Both the position numbers and the translations under genes were made by a program. A stretch of 10,829 bases of DNA from Euperipatoides rowelli. Its lineage: Eukaryota > Onychophora > Udeonychophora > Euonychophora > Peripatopsidae. Under the pieces are notes generated by a model, which was given only the letters and a program-made list of their open reading frames with translations, searched no databases and had not been told where the DNA came from. The DNA is taken from the NCBI GenBank assembly GCA_003024985.2, contig PXIH01S0011751.1; one strand, 5' to 3'. Below, in pieces: positions 1-8,524 of this stretch (within the stretch, counting starts at the first letter, position 1; each line of letters starts with the position of its first letter).

Positions 1-268
1 TTAATGCATTAAGCCTATGTGATTATACAGAAGATTTGTAAATAAATAATTCACTGTTAAAGAGGTGAGTTGACCTACACTAAACTTTTGTTTATTCTTT
101 GTTAAATTAATCAAATGTATTAAATATCCATGTTATTTATAAGTATTAGTTATTTTAAGATGGTTATTTAAAATACCCGGTAACAACTAAGTTTATTTAT
201 TTACTTGGTAACAAAATAATATATGCTCGTAATGTCATTGATTCATGTTACTAAATCTTAACAGAATA

Positions 269-418
269 ACATGCTGCTATCAATTAATTTCCTTTAAATA
301 TAAAAAAAAAATGCAACTGATGCAAAAGTGAACAAATGTAATACAATTCATTAAATAAACTTGTTAATTTCCACAACATTTGTTTTTCTATTTTTTTTTT
401 AATAATATAGCAGCATGT
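269..418. repeat. Short inverted repeat with A10/T10 inner arms
   Basis: The 12 bases at 269-280 (ACATGCTGCTAT) are the exact reverse complement of 407-418. Inside them lie A10 (302-311) and T10 (391-400), which could also pair, although the spacing on the two sides differs. No target duplication is visible next to the arms. It could be a worn miniature element or a chance palindrome in A+T-rich DNA. Confidence 0.35.
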
Positions 419-770
419 AGGGCTGTAGCCTACTCCCTATTCTGATGAAGCTACCCATAATGACATTAATATCATGGGAGTGACTAATTTTGTAAATAAG
501 CCCAATTCTCACATTAAATAGCTTATAATAACTGCTAAGGTACTTAAAAATAACACGAATATTTAGCAAATAATTTATTACTTTCCCATTTAATAAACAA
601 ATTATAATGAATAGCAGTCTTAAAAGAGATATTCTGATTAAATTTAACAAATTTTTACAGATCTACATCTGCCAAACAGTTATACAAATAAGCCGGACAA
701 CAGACCATAGTCCAGAGAGAATTGCCCCTATTGCTAATAACCTTCATATTCAAACACTTTTTTTTTTTTT

Positions 771-815
771 CAATTTTATTTATTTTCAATTTATTTCAAT
801 TTATTTTCAATTTAG
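771..815. repeat. CAATTTATTT-type tandem repeat after a poly-T run
   Basis: About four imperfect copies of a 10-12 base unit, CAATTTATTT with variants CAATTTTATTTATTTT and CAATTTATTTT, follow directly on a T13 run (758-770). This is simple-sequence DNA and accounts for the Phe-rich frames on the plus strand here. Confidence 0.7.
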
Positions 816-909
816 CCAGACCTTTTTACTTGAAAACAACTTGGTTAGGCCTATTAAACTTTATTGCAAGCATTTTAAGTATAGGGTTAGGGCATAGTTA
901 TTTATTATG

Positions 910-923
910 TAGTAGGAGTTAGG
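910..923. repeat. Left copy of 14-base direct repeat (candidate target-site duplication)
   Basis: TAGTAGGAGTTAGG here is identical to 8511-8524. The two copies sit where composition changes: A+T-rich DNA to the left of this copy, and the G+C-richer LINE block starting just to its right. The bases beyond each copy differ on both sides, as expected for a target-site duplication. The alternative is two units of a dispersed TTAGGG-like simple repeat. Confidence 0.6.
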
Positions 924-2271
924 TTATAAGGGGATCAAGCCTTCCCACAGCAACCCAGGTGCCTTCCCCATGGTTAGGTTTGGGGGAGGGCACATGCCTG
1001 GTGATACCCAGAGAAGGCTCCGGGGAGGGGGTGAGTTTGGGTAATTGTAGTTGAAGACAGCAAAGATTGGAGGGGACGAAGAAGAAAGGTTGACCTAGAT
1101 CGGCCGGATGAAGGAACTTTTTATTGGACAGCACAAAAAGAAGAAGGAGGGCCAGAGGAAAGAACACTTTTCTTTTGTGTATGCACTTAAGTAAAGTTTG
1201 TCTGTATTGATGAAAGGGTNATATGAGGTGAGGGATGAGATGATAGGGATGGGGAAAGTATGAGATGACAGCAAAAGTGGGGATGAGGTGACCCAGTGAA
1301 ACTTTATACTGANCTGCAGANAGTACCTGCCTGTCTAAAACACAAAAAGAAAAATACATNTANCANNTACAAGGATTACAGGGGAGGAAATATCCTCACT
1401 TCATTACAACCCAGTACCCCAACCCATGGGGAAGATACATATGGAAACAAAGATGAATACCCAGGCAGTGCTGTGAATGAGAGGCATTGGCTGGACACAA
1501 GCTTTTGGGCAAGGCTAGGAAACATGATCCAATGCCGACACATAAAGGGGAAAAAAAGCCAGGGTCTGGCTCCTGGTGGAGCTTTTGGCTGCATTTCTCA
1601 AGCATACCAATAAAATGAAAATCTCCATGGCCACTGTCAATTTCTTCACCCCATATGCAAGATTGCAATGAATGTATCCTGGGTGCAAGGTGTGAGTGGA
1701 TTATTTTACTGCCCCCATCATCTAGTGACGGCCAGTCTGTTGACTGTTGCAACTAGGCCAACCTGAACTGAAGACAGTCTGGGGCAACCCTTCATCTCAG
1801 TAGCAAGCCTATGGACATCTATCGATCATTTCCAGGACCCTGAGGTGGCCTTGCATCTCACTGCTGCAACTAGTAGAAAACATTCCCGGCCCAGGGTTAG
1901 CAGTCCCCACATGCGGCAGGCCCCACAGCCGCCATGCTGTGCAACAACATCAAAGGGCAGACCCAGTGTCCTGAGTATGAGCACCGGCAGGAGAAGGAAC
2001 TGCGCCTATTCTTGAATTCGGTAAAGATGCCACTTACACACCATGAATCTGCCTGCCCTTCAAGGCGAGCAGTGCAAGGGAGTCTTGAAACAGAAGACTG
2101 TCACCAAGCACCACAAGGTTCCCAAATGTCAGTATCTGCCAGCAGGTCAGGAAGTGAGGGGAGCAGCAGGACCCCAGACATCCCCTGCAGGACATACTGG
2201 GGCCACAGCTGCCCTGCCATGGGCATGCCTCTCATACCCATCAAGCTGGGGTCAGCCCATGCAGCAGACAA
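924..2271 (-). other. 3' region of the Tx1-type LINE (no gene seen)
   Basis: About 1.35 kb follow the ORF2 stop in the sense of the element. Composition matches the rest of the block and differs from the A+T-rich flank, so I assign it to the element as a 3' untranslated region. No frame shows a recognisable domain and I see no poly-A tail or polyadenylation signal at the left end. Seven ambiguous bases lie at 1220-1367. A second nested element or a captured host fragment cannot be excluded, because I recognise nothing specific in it. Confidence 0.5.
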
Positions 2272-2571
2272 CTATGGGGCAAGCTCATGGGGACCGGACC
2301 GTCTCTCCAGGGCCTCTAACAAGCAAGTCACATACAGATTTAACACAGTGCTGTACCAGAGATGTGGTCTGCGAAGATCTGTAAGCCACTCCATCTCACC
2401 CGCTGTGAATGCCCACTGTGCTGTGTAGATATGAAGAATGTGGGGAATTGCACAGAGGATGTGACGGCGTCTCTGCAGAAACCGCTCTACCGGAAGTGTT
2501 GCCATTCTTATCCTTCTTAAGATAAGCTCCTACCCTGTCTGGCACTCCGTAAGCAGCTGAGCCAGTGCTGG

Positions 2572-2625
2572 GCATGTTGTAAACACATGATACGAGTCCA
2601 GCATATACAATCTGCAAAGGCCGCA
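2572..2625 (-). other. C-terminal Cys/His motif of ORF2
   Basis: The segment reads C-G-L-C, then eight residues, H-V-F-T-T-C, giving C-x2-C-x8-H-x4-C. L1 and Tx1 ORF2 proteins carry a related C-terminal zinc-binding-like motif thought to help RNA binding. The frame continues past one stop (2530-2532) to the final TAG at 2272-2274, with a tail rich in Arg, Trp and Leu that ends in ALERRSGPHEL. Confidence 0.75.
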
Positions 2626-3213
2626 CCTTGGAGCCTGGGCGAAGCCCATCTCAACTCGCCGTGCAGCAGTCAGGTGCCTATCAAGTGCTGCCCTCCAGCA
2701 CACATCAGCCCACCTCCCTGGGACAGGTGGGCTCGACAGGGTGATCCATGGGATAGCCCAATCCAAAGCAATAGGTGCTGGAGCAGGAAGTAGGTCCATA
2801 ATTTTGTGCCATAGAAACCAATGGTATGCCCGCTTGGCTGTCAGAGTGTGCAAGCTCTGGCCTGTTTCTGAGGTCTTGATGGATGCATCTATCAAATAGT
2901 AATCAACCGTCACAACATCAGGGCCCCATACTTAGGCAATGCAGCCCCAAGTATCTCATCAGTGAAAAACCTTGCCCCCAGGACATCCATTACACTCCTA
3001 TGCAAAGCCTCCACCCCACGGATATCAAATGCCTCCATGACCAGGTCTGCAACAGTGTAGGGGGTTCTCAGCCCTCTCCATGAGGGGAAATCAACACCCT
3101 ATTTGAGGAGTGTCCTGTTGCAATATAGGGGAAACTCCATGATTTCTGACAAACTAGTGATGGGGACAGACAGCTTCAGCAAATCCAGTGCCTCCCACAT
3201 ATGGGAGTACTCA

Positions 3214-3223
3214 GGGGGGGGGG
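3214..3223. repeat. G10 homopolymer within ORF2
   Basis: Ten G residues (C10 in the sense of ORF2) lie after the reverse transcriptase. Flanking conserved-looking peptides are in different frames, so it is a likely point of length change. Confidence 0.85.
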
Positions 3224-3589
3224 TGGAAAGCACCACTTGAAAAGGCCTGCCTCTTTACAGTCAGCATAGTCACCCCCAGTCCTATAAGCCCTGATTCTTG
3301 CAAAATTGCATCAAACACCCTTATCTCAATGGAAGCCTGGTTCCCAGGGTCAAGAAGTCTTTTGACCCTCATCACTCACAGAGACATAAGGTGCGAATGT
3401 GTGTCTGGGAACTCCATCCCACCCTCAATTTCTGGAAATGTCATCTTGTTTCTAGACACCCAGTTCCTATACCCGGGTCCCCAAAACAATTGGTCATCAG
3501 GCTGTTGATCTTGCCAATCTTCTGAGCAGTAGGAGTAAATGCATGAAGCACATACATGACCTTGGAGAAGAAGTAGGATTTAATCACAG

Positions 3590-4600
3590 TCACTCTCTGA
3601 CAGTACGACAGGACCTCACCAGGCCTGCCACAAAAGGCACAGCATTTTGTAGCCTGGCAAGGAGCTCTGAGAAATTGCATCTTTCATAAGTGGCAGTCCC
3701 AAACCTCCGACCCAGTGACCTGAAGCCCTCATGGGACACATCCAGACCTCCAATCTTTTCTAGACCTGTTTTAGCCATCCCAGCGGATGCATACATCTGT
3801 GTTTTATTTACATTCAGGGAGGCCCCAGAAGACCACCCAAACTCTTCCACTGTGTTTAGGGCACATTGCAGTCCACCCCCCCGGTCCCTGAGGAACAGGG
3901 AAATATCATCAGCATAGACCGAGACTGCAAATGATCTTCCAGCTAGGGCAAATGCAGTCTGTGCAAGTACAGCATTGAGCCGGTGCACCAGGGGCCCAAT
4001 CATCAGGGCATACAGTATGCAAGAGTCAGGGTCATCCTGTCGCACCCCCTTCCCACCTTTATTGGGGGGCTGAGCATTCCATCAATGGCCAGGTGGACCA
4101 CTGCACCATGGTAAAGGAGGCCAATGAGCTCACATGCTTCCGGACAGAAGCCTATTGCCTTCACCACATTGTCCATGTATGTGTGTGTGACACAGGGAAT
4201 CAAAGGTTTTGCCCTGGTACAAGGAGATGACCAACAGGGGAAGATCCAACTTCCTGGCCGCCCATACCAGGTCCCTGGTGGCAACCACATTGGCAAGCAT
4301 GCAACGTACCTTTATGGAATAGGCCTGATCGGGGGATATCAGTTTGTCTGCGATATTCGAGAGCCTTCCAGCCAGGATCCGGGACATGATCTTGTAGTCA
4401 TACCCCTGCATGGTGATGGGCCTCCAAGACCCCAACAGCTGTAGGTCCACATTTTTCTTGGGAATCAATATGGTGTGCGACTTTTTGAAGGAGGCTGGGG
4501 TAGTCTTGTTTTGGAACACCCTCTGCATCAGACTATAAAGGTCATCAAGCAGGGTGTCCAAAAAGGTCTTGTAAAACTCTGAGTGCAGTCCATCCATGCC
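3590..4600 (-). other. Reverse transcriptase domain within ORF2
   Basis: Conserved blocks run in order: GMDGLHSEFYK (near 4600-4568), SWRPIT followed by DYKIMSRILAGRL (about 4429-4362), DQAYSIKVRC (4330-4301), motif A as ISLYQGKTFDSL (4228-4193), GVRQDDPDSCILYAL (just before 4000) and the active-site YADD (3916-3905). Motif A normally has Asp where this copy has Tyr (codon 4219-4217), a one-base change that should abolish polymerisation. GVRQDDPDS also differs from the usual GVRQGCPLS. About 100 codons separate motif A from YADD, as in L1-type enzymes. Two opposing frame changes, one at a CA repeat near 4188 and one near 4050, bracket a 130-base piece read in another frame. Confidence 0.9.
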
Positions 4601-5270
4601 TGGGAATTTTCCTGATGACAGGCTCCTTATGTTACAGACTAGCTCTTCCCTACTGGGAGCTGCAATAAGGGCTGCATTATCATCAGCTGAAATTTGTGGC
4701 AGATCAGCTAAATAGGTCCCTTTCCCCCTAGTTGGAGGGAAAGTGGCATAGAGCTGGGTGTATAGCTTAAAAAATTTGGCTCGAATGCATGCCCCATCTT
4801 GCACCAGGGCACCCTCAGCTTTCCTGATCTCAGAGATTCGGGAGGCCAAGTGGGGGTGCAACCGATGAGTCCACTCCCTCCAGTCATGACCTCTCTGTGT
4901 AATGAGCCCATGACCACGAGCAAAGGAGTGATTCATAACAGTGCTTGCAATCTCATCTAGCCTTCCCTCAGCCTCATTGGTGTTATACAATGTGGATGCA
5001 TCCACCCAGAAGTAGAGGGGAGCCAAGCATCCTGGACAGTTTCCTCTGCTCTCTTACCTTGATTTGCCAGTGTCACTTAAAGACACTGGGCAGACATGCC
5101 TTCATCAGATCCTACCACAGGAATAGTTTAGGCTTGAAGTGAGGCCTAAAATTTTGGATGCACCATGACACCGCCTTGACAACCAGGGTGTCCTCGAACA
5201 ACCATTTGGGACACCTCCATAGAGGAAATGCCTGATGTTGCAAGGGGCCAATGCACTCCAGGGACATATG

Positions 5271-5891
5271 TACAGCATGGTGGTCTGTGAAGGGGGGCTC
5301 TGGAAACAGCAGAGCTCTCCACAGCATGTTGCAAGCCCTGGCTCACATAGATTCTGTCAAGCCTACCCTGCCCAATACAAAATGTAGGGCATGGGACACT
5401 TCCATGCAGCAGGGTCCATGTGTCATAAAGATGGGCCCCACCAATCCAGCCCTTAAACATTGCATCGAGTGATATCCAGGCACTCATATTAAAGTCCCCG
5501 GCCACTATTGCATCATGTGGGGTATCCCGATAGTGGTCATTATGAATTTTAAAACTCTATGCCTAACTGCATAAGACTTAGATGGGACATAGCAAGAGTA
5601 TATCCTCAGCTCCCTTCCACTGGTGCTTGTCCTGTTGGAGGCAATATTGTCCTCAAACTCACCAGGGTAACAAGTAAACTCCCTGACTCACAACCTGTTG
5701 CTTTTCTTTACCAAAAACCCCACACCCCATTTCCTGAAGGTTGATGGGGACAGGAAGAAAGACCAGGTTCATGATCTTACTGCAAGCTAGGTGACACGTG
5801 TCTCTTGTAGACACACAATGTCAGCCTCCAGCACTTCAGACAGTGCTAGCAGCTGGCACTGCTTATCCATGTGGCCCATCCCTGATGCATT
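5271..5891 (-). other. AP-type endonuclease domain within ORF2
   Basis: The expected motifs occur in order, though in different frames. They are LNASG with its catalytic Asn (codon 5889-5891), CLQET with its Glu (5802-5804), a CYVP segment, VAGDFN (Asp and Asn, 5505-5488), LDRIYVS (5361-5341) and TDHHAV (5288-5271), which replaces the common SDH box. In active relatives these residues bind metal and cut the target strand that primes cDNA synthesis. All catalytic positions are still readable, so damage here is by frameshift and stop codon and not by loss of key residues. Confidence 0.88.
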
Positions 5892-5915
5892 CAAAGTCAG
5901 AATTGGTACTGGCAT

Positions 5916-5933
5916 GAATAGATTAAATTTACC
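5916..5933 (-). other. 18-base gap between ORF1 stop and ORF2 start
   Basis: The ORF1 stop TAA (5936-5934) is followed after 18 bases by the ORF2 ATG (5915-5913). Such short A+T-rich spacers are normal in two-ORF LINEs, where ORF2 is translated from the same RNA by reinitiation or another unconventional route. The survival of this arrangement supports both the ORF1 end and the ORF2 start. Confidence 0.7.
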
Positions 5934-6463
5934 TTAATGTGAGTGTCGAGAAGGGTCTTTCTGTTTGCGCCATTGTTGGCCCTGTTTCCTTTTAGGTTTG
6001 CCCTGTGTTTTCCCTGGGCCTTTGTCACTGGCCTCACCCTCACTCAGAGAGGCAATAGACTGGGTGAGATCGGTCCTTTCCCTCTTCTTCCTCAGGGAGG
6101 CCAGCTTCTATTCCATGCCTTCATCATGAGCTGCACACATGTCCCTGATGAATCGCACAAGCCGCACATAAAGAGGGCTCAAAGCAATAAACTTTCCCGC
6201 AATGCTGTGTATGTGCTCAGCCTCCTCAGGATCCACCTTGTGCAAAATCTCAATTGGATAGCCACTCTCCTCCTTCAGCAGCCAGGAAATTTTCAGATAG
6301 CCTGAAAAAGGCTGCCAATTTGCCATCCTTCAGACTATACTTCTGCATTTCATGGAAGCATGTCCACAGACCACCCTCCTCTGGATGCCTTGCCAGCTGC
6401 AGACACTTTCCATGAAGCACTCACTCTGGAGGTGAGGCCAGAGTAGAAGTTCAGCCTGAGCTG

Positions 6464-6480
6464 CCCCCCCCCCCCCCCCC
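6464..6480. repeat. C17 homopolymer within ORF1
   Basis: Seventeen C residues (G17 in the sense of ORF1) interrupt the C-terminal half of ORF1. The readable frame before and after differs, so slippage, either biological or during sequencing, probably changed the length here. A G10 run at 3214-3223 does the same in ORF2. Confidence 0.9.
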
Positions 6481-6972
6481 ATTGACTGGCCCCGCTGGGC
6501 CTTGTGACAGAGTGACCAGCATTACTGAGCAATGTTTCCGTGGAGGCACCAGAAGGCTCCCCCATCACAACTCCAGTTTTCCCAGCCCCTCTTCCTGGGG
6601 ATGGCACAGGAGTGGCCATATGCCCATCAGCATGCACAAGGGCTGGAGCTGAATGGCACTAGGCCTGGGTTTCCCTGACAGTGCAGCTTCCCCTGGGGCC
6701 AAATGCTGAGGGGGTGGTTGAGATTCTCCCACATTGCCCTCAGCCATACGAGGTACCGGAAGGTCAGGCCTATTTACCCGAGACTGGGTAAATCCAGTTT
6801 TCACCCACATGGGATCAGGGACAGTGGGAGATGAGGGTCTGGCAGAAGGGGCATGACCCCATGCCTCCCTGCATGGAGGCTCCTTACTTGCGTCTACAGT
6901 TGCTAATGCCTTTCGGGCTACCTCCGACCATGAGAGCTCCCTCCCATCAGCTGTCACCACCCTTAAGAGAGG

Positions 6973-7014
6973 GCAGGTGTGCCAAATGTGCCCCATAGCA
7001 TGGCATTTGAAACA
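6973..7014 (-). other. CCHC zinc knuckle in ORF1
   Basis: CFKCHAMGHIWHTC gives C-x2-C-x4-H-x4-C exactly, the zinc knuckle of retroviral Gag proteins and Tx1-group ORF1 proteins, followed by PLLR. It binds single-stranded nucleic acid. A frame change lies directly upstream: the sequence ending VELLVAHFD is read in another frame, so knuckle and preceding domain are no longer joined. Confidence 0.88.
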
Positions 7015-8096
7015 TCAAAGTGGGCCACCAGTAACTCCACAGTGAAGGTCCTGCCCGCATATCTGATGTCCAGTGCCTCAGGCATCTTGATCTCCTCACC
7101 CTTGCTCATTTTGAGCCAAACAACTCTCCTGACGGATAACAACATGTCTCAGTGTTCCTCGATTTAAGGGAGCCTTAGGGGTATCAATGTCCCTTACACT
7201 GCAAGTACCAAAAGGCATCAAGGCCCTTACATTTGACTCAGGTGGCAGAAAGGATGGGACATTTTAAAACAGCACCCTGCATGCCTTCTCTGCATAATGG
7301 TAGGCCAGCAGCCAGGAGTCCCCAACACTGATGCCCTCCAAGACCAAGCGAGAGGCATGTTAGGGGAGTAGTACTGTGATCTCCACTTTTAGCTTGTGGT
7401 CCAGATTGGCTGCCATGATGTTACGATCTCCTAGCAGTGCACCTTCTGCCTCTACATACATCAGAGGATCCAGCCCTGACAGCCTACGAAACCAGATGAG
7501 GCAGTCAAGGGCCTCATCCACAAGCCTACACTTATTTTCAGTGGTGTCCAACAGAGGACCCACTGGTACTGGAGTATCATTGGAGGTGGAGGGTGTCCCA
7601 CTCTTAGCAACTTGGGGTGCCACAGGGAGGGGCAGCACACTCTGAGCCTGAGCAGGGGCTGGGACAGCAAGGACCTGTGGCTCGCCAACCATTAGTTGGG
7701 GCAAGCTATTAGCACACTGTCACCACTGGCACTTTTTCTTGGGAGAGGGAGGGGCCGAGATGACCCTATCTCCTCCACCCTGCAAAGGCATCCTATCCAT
7801 CAGCCAGTTTTTCAACACAAATGGAGAGGGGTGTCCCCCCAAACACCCCTTGTCCAATAGAACCTCAATTGGTGTTGCCTGGCCATTCTTAAGTGGGGGT
7901 ATGGGAACCCCCTTGTAATGATTTGGGATCCGGGCCTGGAAACCAGGGGAGACCTTCTTCGAGAAACCTCCCTATCAAGGCCCGGATTAGCTTCCTCTTG
8001 CAGGAACTGTGCCGGGAGCACTGTAACGGAGATGATGCAAGGTCAGCACCTTCAGGGCTGACAGCCCAAATCAGTAGATGTTAAATCTTCTGACAT

Positions 8097-8510
8097 CTCA
8101 AGTCAGGAAAAAAAAATGGAACGAAAGAGGACTTCAACCTGTGAAGCCCAGTGCAAGAATTTCAAAAATTGACTTGACGGTTCCTGAGAAAAGTGCACTG
8201 AAAGCTGATTGGTTTAAATTACCGCTCAGCCTAGTGTCAAAAGATGCCTGTAGGGGGCTTAACAATGCTAAAAACAGGTGGGGGTTTTATAAAGGGGGGC
8301 TTTTATAAAGGGGGACTTGAGAAACTATTGAGCATATGTCAGATGCTCGTGGTCGGACTAAGCATTCACTTCCTGTTTGAGAAATCTAGTTTCCACTGCA
8401 ATGTTTTCACAATAAGCAGCAAAACTATATCAGTGCTCTGTGATGTCAGAGCTCAATACTTTTACATCCACTCACCTCCTCTGTTGACAGAGGAATGTTT
8501 TTTTTCTGTC
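8097..8510 (-). promoter_or_regulatory. Putative 5' leader of the Tx1-type LINE
   Basis: This 414-base stretch lies between the ORF1 start and the right-hand copy of the 14-base repeat. Full-length LINEs carry an internal promoter in this position. It holds two TATA-like boxes (listed separately), a hairpin GCTCTG-TGATGT-CAGAGC at 8435-8452 that includes a CRE-like TGATGTCA, and a second hairpin CCTCTG-TTGA-CAGAGG at 8478-8493 close to the outer end. No frame shows a domain. It is less G+C-rich than the ORFs, so it could partly be older flank if the 14-base repeat is not a true duplication. Confidence 0.45.
8285..8315 (-). promoter_or_regulatory. Twin TATA-like boxes in a 16-base tandem repeat
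   Basis: TTTTATAAAGGGGGGC is followed directly by a second copy, TTTTATAAAGGGGGA, so TTTATAAA occurs at 8286-8293 and 8302-8309. On the minus strand each reads as a TATA box between C-runs, roughly 190-215 bases upstream of the ORF1 ATG. Because TTTATAAA is palindromic it gives no direction. The promoter role is inferred from position only. Confidence 0.35.
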
Positions 8511-8524
8511 TAGTAGGAGTTAGG
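8511..8524. repeat. Right copy of 14-base direct repeat (candidate target-site duplication)
   Basis: This copy is identical to 910-923 and lies at the outer end of the LINE leader. It continues into GTTCC and a second, one-mismatch unit of the same motif, which belong to the pre-insertion target. Confidence 0.6.

Larger units (their letters stand above)
1..909. other. A+T-rich flank without a recognisable gene
   Basis: This stretch is strongly A+T-rich and has homopolymer runs (A10 at 302-311, T10 at 391-400, T13 at 758-770). Short open frames exist on both strands, but their products are dominated by Ile, Leu, Phe, Asn and Tyr, as expected for chance frames in such DNA, and none shows a known motif. 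It contains a short inverted repeat and a small T-rich tandem repeat, listed separately. The last part holds TTAGG-type words (845-850, 882-892) that resemble the sequence beyond 8511, so it is probably the left side of the site into which the large element inserted. Confidence 0.7.
2272..5915 (-). pseudogene. ORF2 of Tx1-type LINE: endonuclease plus reverse transcriptase, disabled
   Basis: ORF2 would nick target DNA and copy element RNA at the nick (target-primed reverse transcription). The ATG at 5913-5915 opens with MPVPILTLNASG, a normal start for an AP-type endonuclease. Three parts follow in order: endonuclease (about 5891-5271), reverse transcriptase (about 4600-3600), and a C-terminal C-x2-C-x8-H-x4-C motif (2625-2572). 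A tail then runs to TAG at 2272-2274. The span equals about 1,214 codons, the usual size for the family. The reading frame is broken by stops (for example TAG 5787-5789 and the stop at 2530-2532) and by frame changes near 5544, 5330, 4190, 4050 and 3600, with more between 3440 and 2913. The first catalytic Asp of the polymerase is Tyr. ORF1 ends 18 bases upstream. Identification is firm; inactivity is certain if the bases are correct. Confidence 0.9.
5934..8096 (-). pseudogene. ORF1 of Tx1-type LINE: zinc-knuckle nucleic-acid-binding protein, disabled
   Basis: ORF1 would coat element RNA. I choose the ATG at 8096-8094 (MSEDLTSTDLG, G at -3), but the frame breaks after 14 codons and resumes in another. 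From about 7990 most of the sequence to 6565 lies in one frame. It has a Pro/Val-rich stretch (7700-7550), a segment with NVPSFLPPES and LRHVVIRQ (about 7280-7140), and the zinc knuckle (7014-6973), followed by a Pro/Ser-rich part. FLPxE, LRHV and a knuckle about 50 codons later are familiar from Tx1-group ORF1 proteins of fish. The last part has a charged helix-like region (EEAEHIHSIAGKFI) and a Lys/Arg/Gln-rich tail before TAA 5936-5934. Damage includes stops at 7722-7720, 7362-7360 and 6110-6108 and frameshifts near 7140, 7015, around the poly-C run, and near 6330. The length equals about 720 codons. Confidence 0.82.
924..8510 (-). mobile_element. L1-superfamily LINE, Tx1 group, full length but inactive
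   Basis: This is a non-LTR retrotransposon read on the minus strand: leader, ORF1 with a retroviral-type zinc knuckle, an 18-base gap, ORF2 with endonuclease then reverse transcriptase then C-terminal Cys/His motif, and a 3' region. That order, the ORF1 segment ending in CFKCHAMGHIWHTC, and the lack of an RNase H domain fit the L1 superfamily. The ORF1 knuckle and the ORF2 style match Tx1-group elements of fishes, amphibians and other animals. Limits are set by the matching 14-base repeats and the change in base composition. The 3' end, TTATAA next to the repeat on the minus strand, has no poly-A tail, so that boundary is inferred. At about 7.6 kb with both ORFs end to end it was not 5'-truncated. 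Many frameshifts and stops make it a fossil. Confidence 0.85.

Noticed and set aside
882-892. TAGGGTTAGGG as a true telomere
   Set aside because: Fewer than two full telomeric units, followed by unrelated DNA; at most a degenerate interstitial simple repeat.
607-922. Phe/Ile-rich plus-strand frames that look like membrane proteins
   Set aside because: The hydrophobic stretch is a by-product of the poly-T run and the CAATTTATTT repeat, not a conserved protein.
919-1752. Several 70-146 codon frames on both strands (for example 919-1359 minus and 1296-1613 plus)
   Set aside because: They overlap one another, contain ambiguous bases, have odd composition and show no known motif; they lie in the putative 3' region of the LINE.
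1934-2428. A 164-codon plus-strand frame starting at a Kozak-like GCCGCCATG, rich in Ser, Pro and Gln
   Set aside because: Its 3' part is antisense to the ORF2 tail (2272-2505), no domain is recognisable, and two plus frames are open over the same G+C-rich stretch. Likely a chance frame on the non-coding strand of the element.
4124-4444. 106-codon plus-strand frame
   Set aside because: It is exactly antisense to the reverse transcriptase core.
5943-6305. 120-codon plus-strand frame with a hydrophobic start resembling a signal peptide
   Set aside because: Antisense to the Lys/Arg-rich C-terminal tail of ORF1; Lys and Arg codons read backwards give Leu, Phe and Pro.
924-8510. Endogenous retrovirus or LTR element, suggested by the CCHC knuckle next to a reverse transcriptase
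   Set aside because: There are no long terminal repeats, protease, RNase H or integrase; the endonuclease is of the AP type upstream of the polymerase, which is the LINE order.
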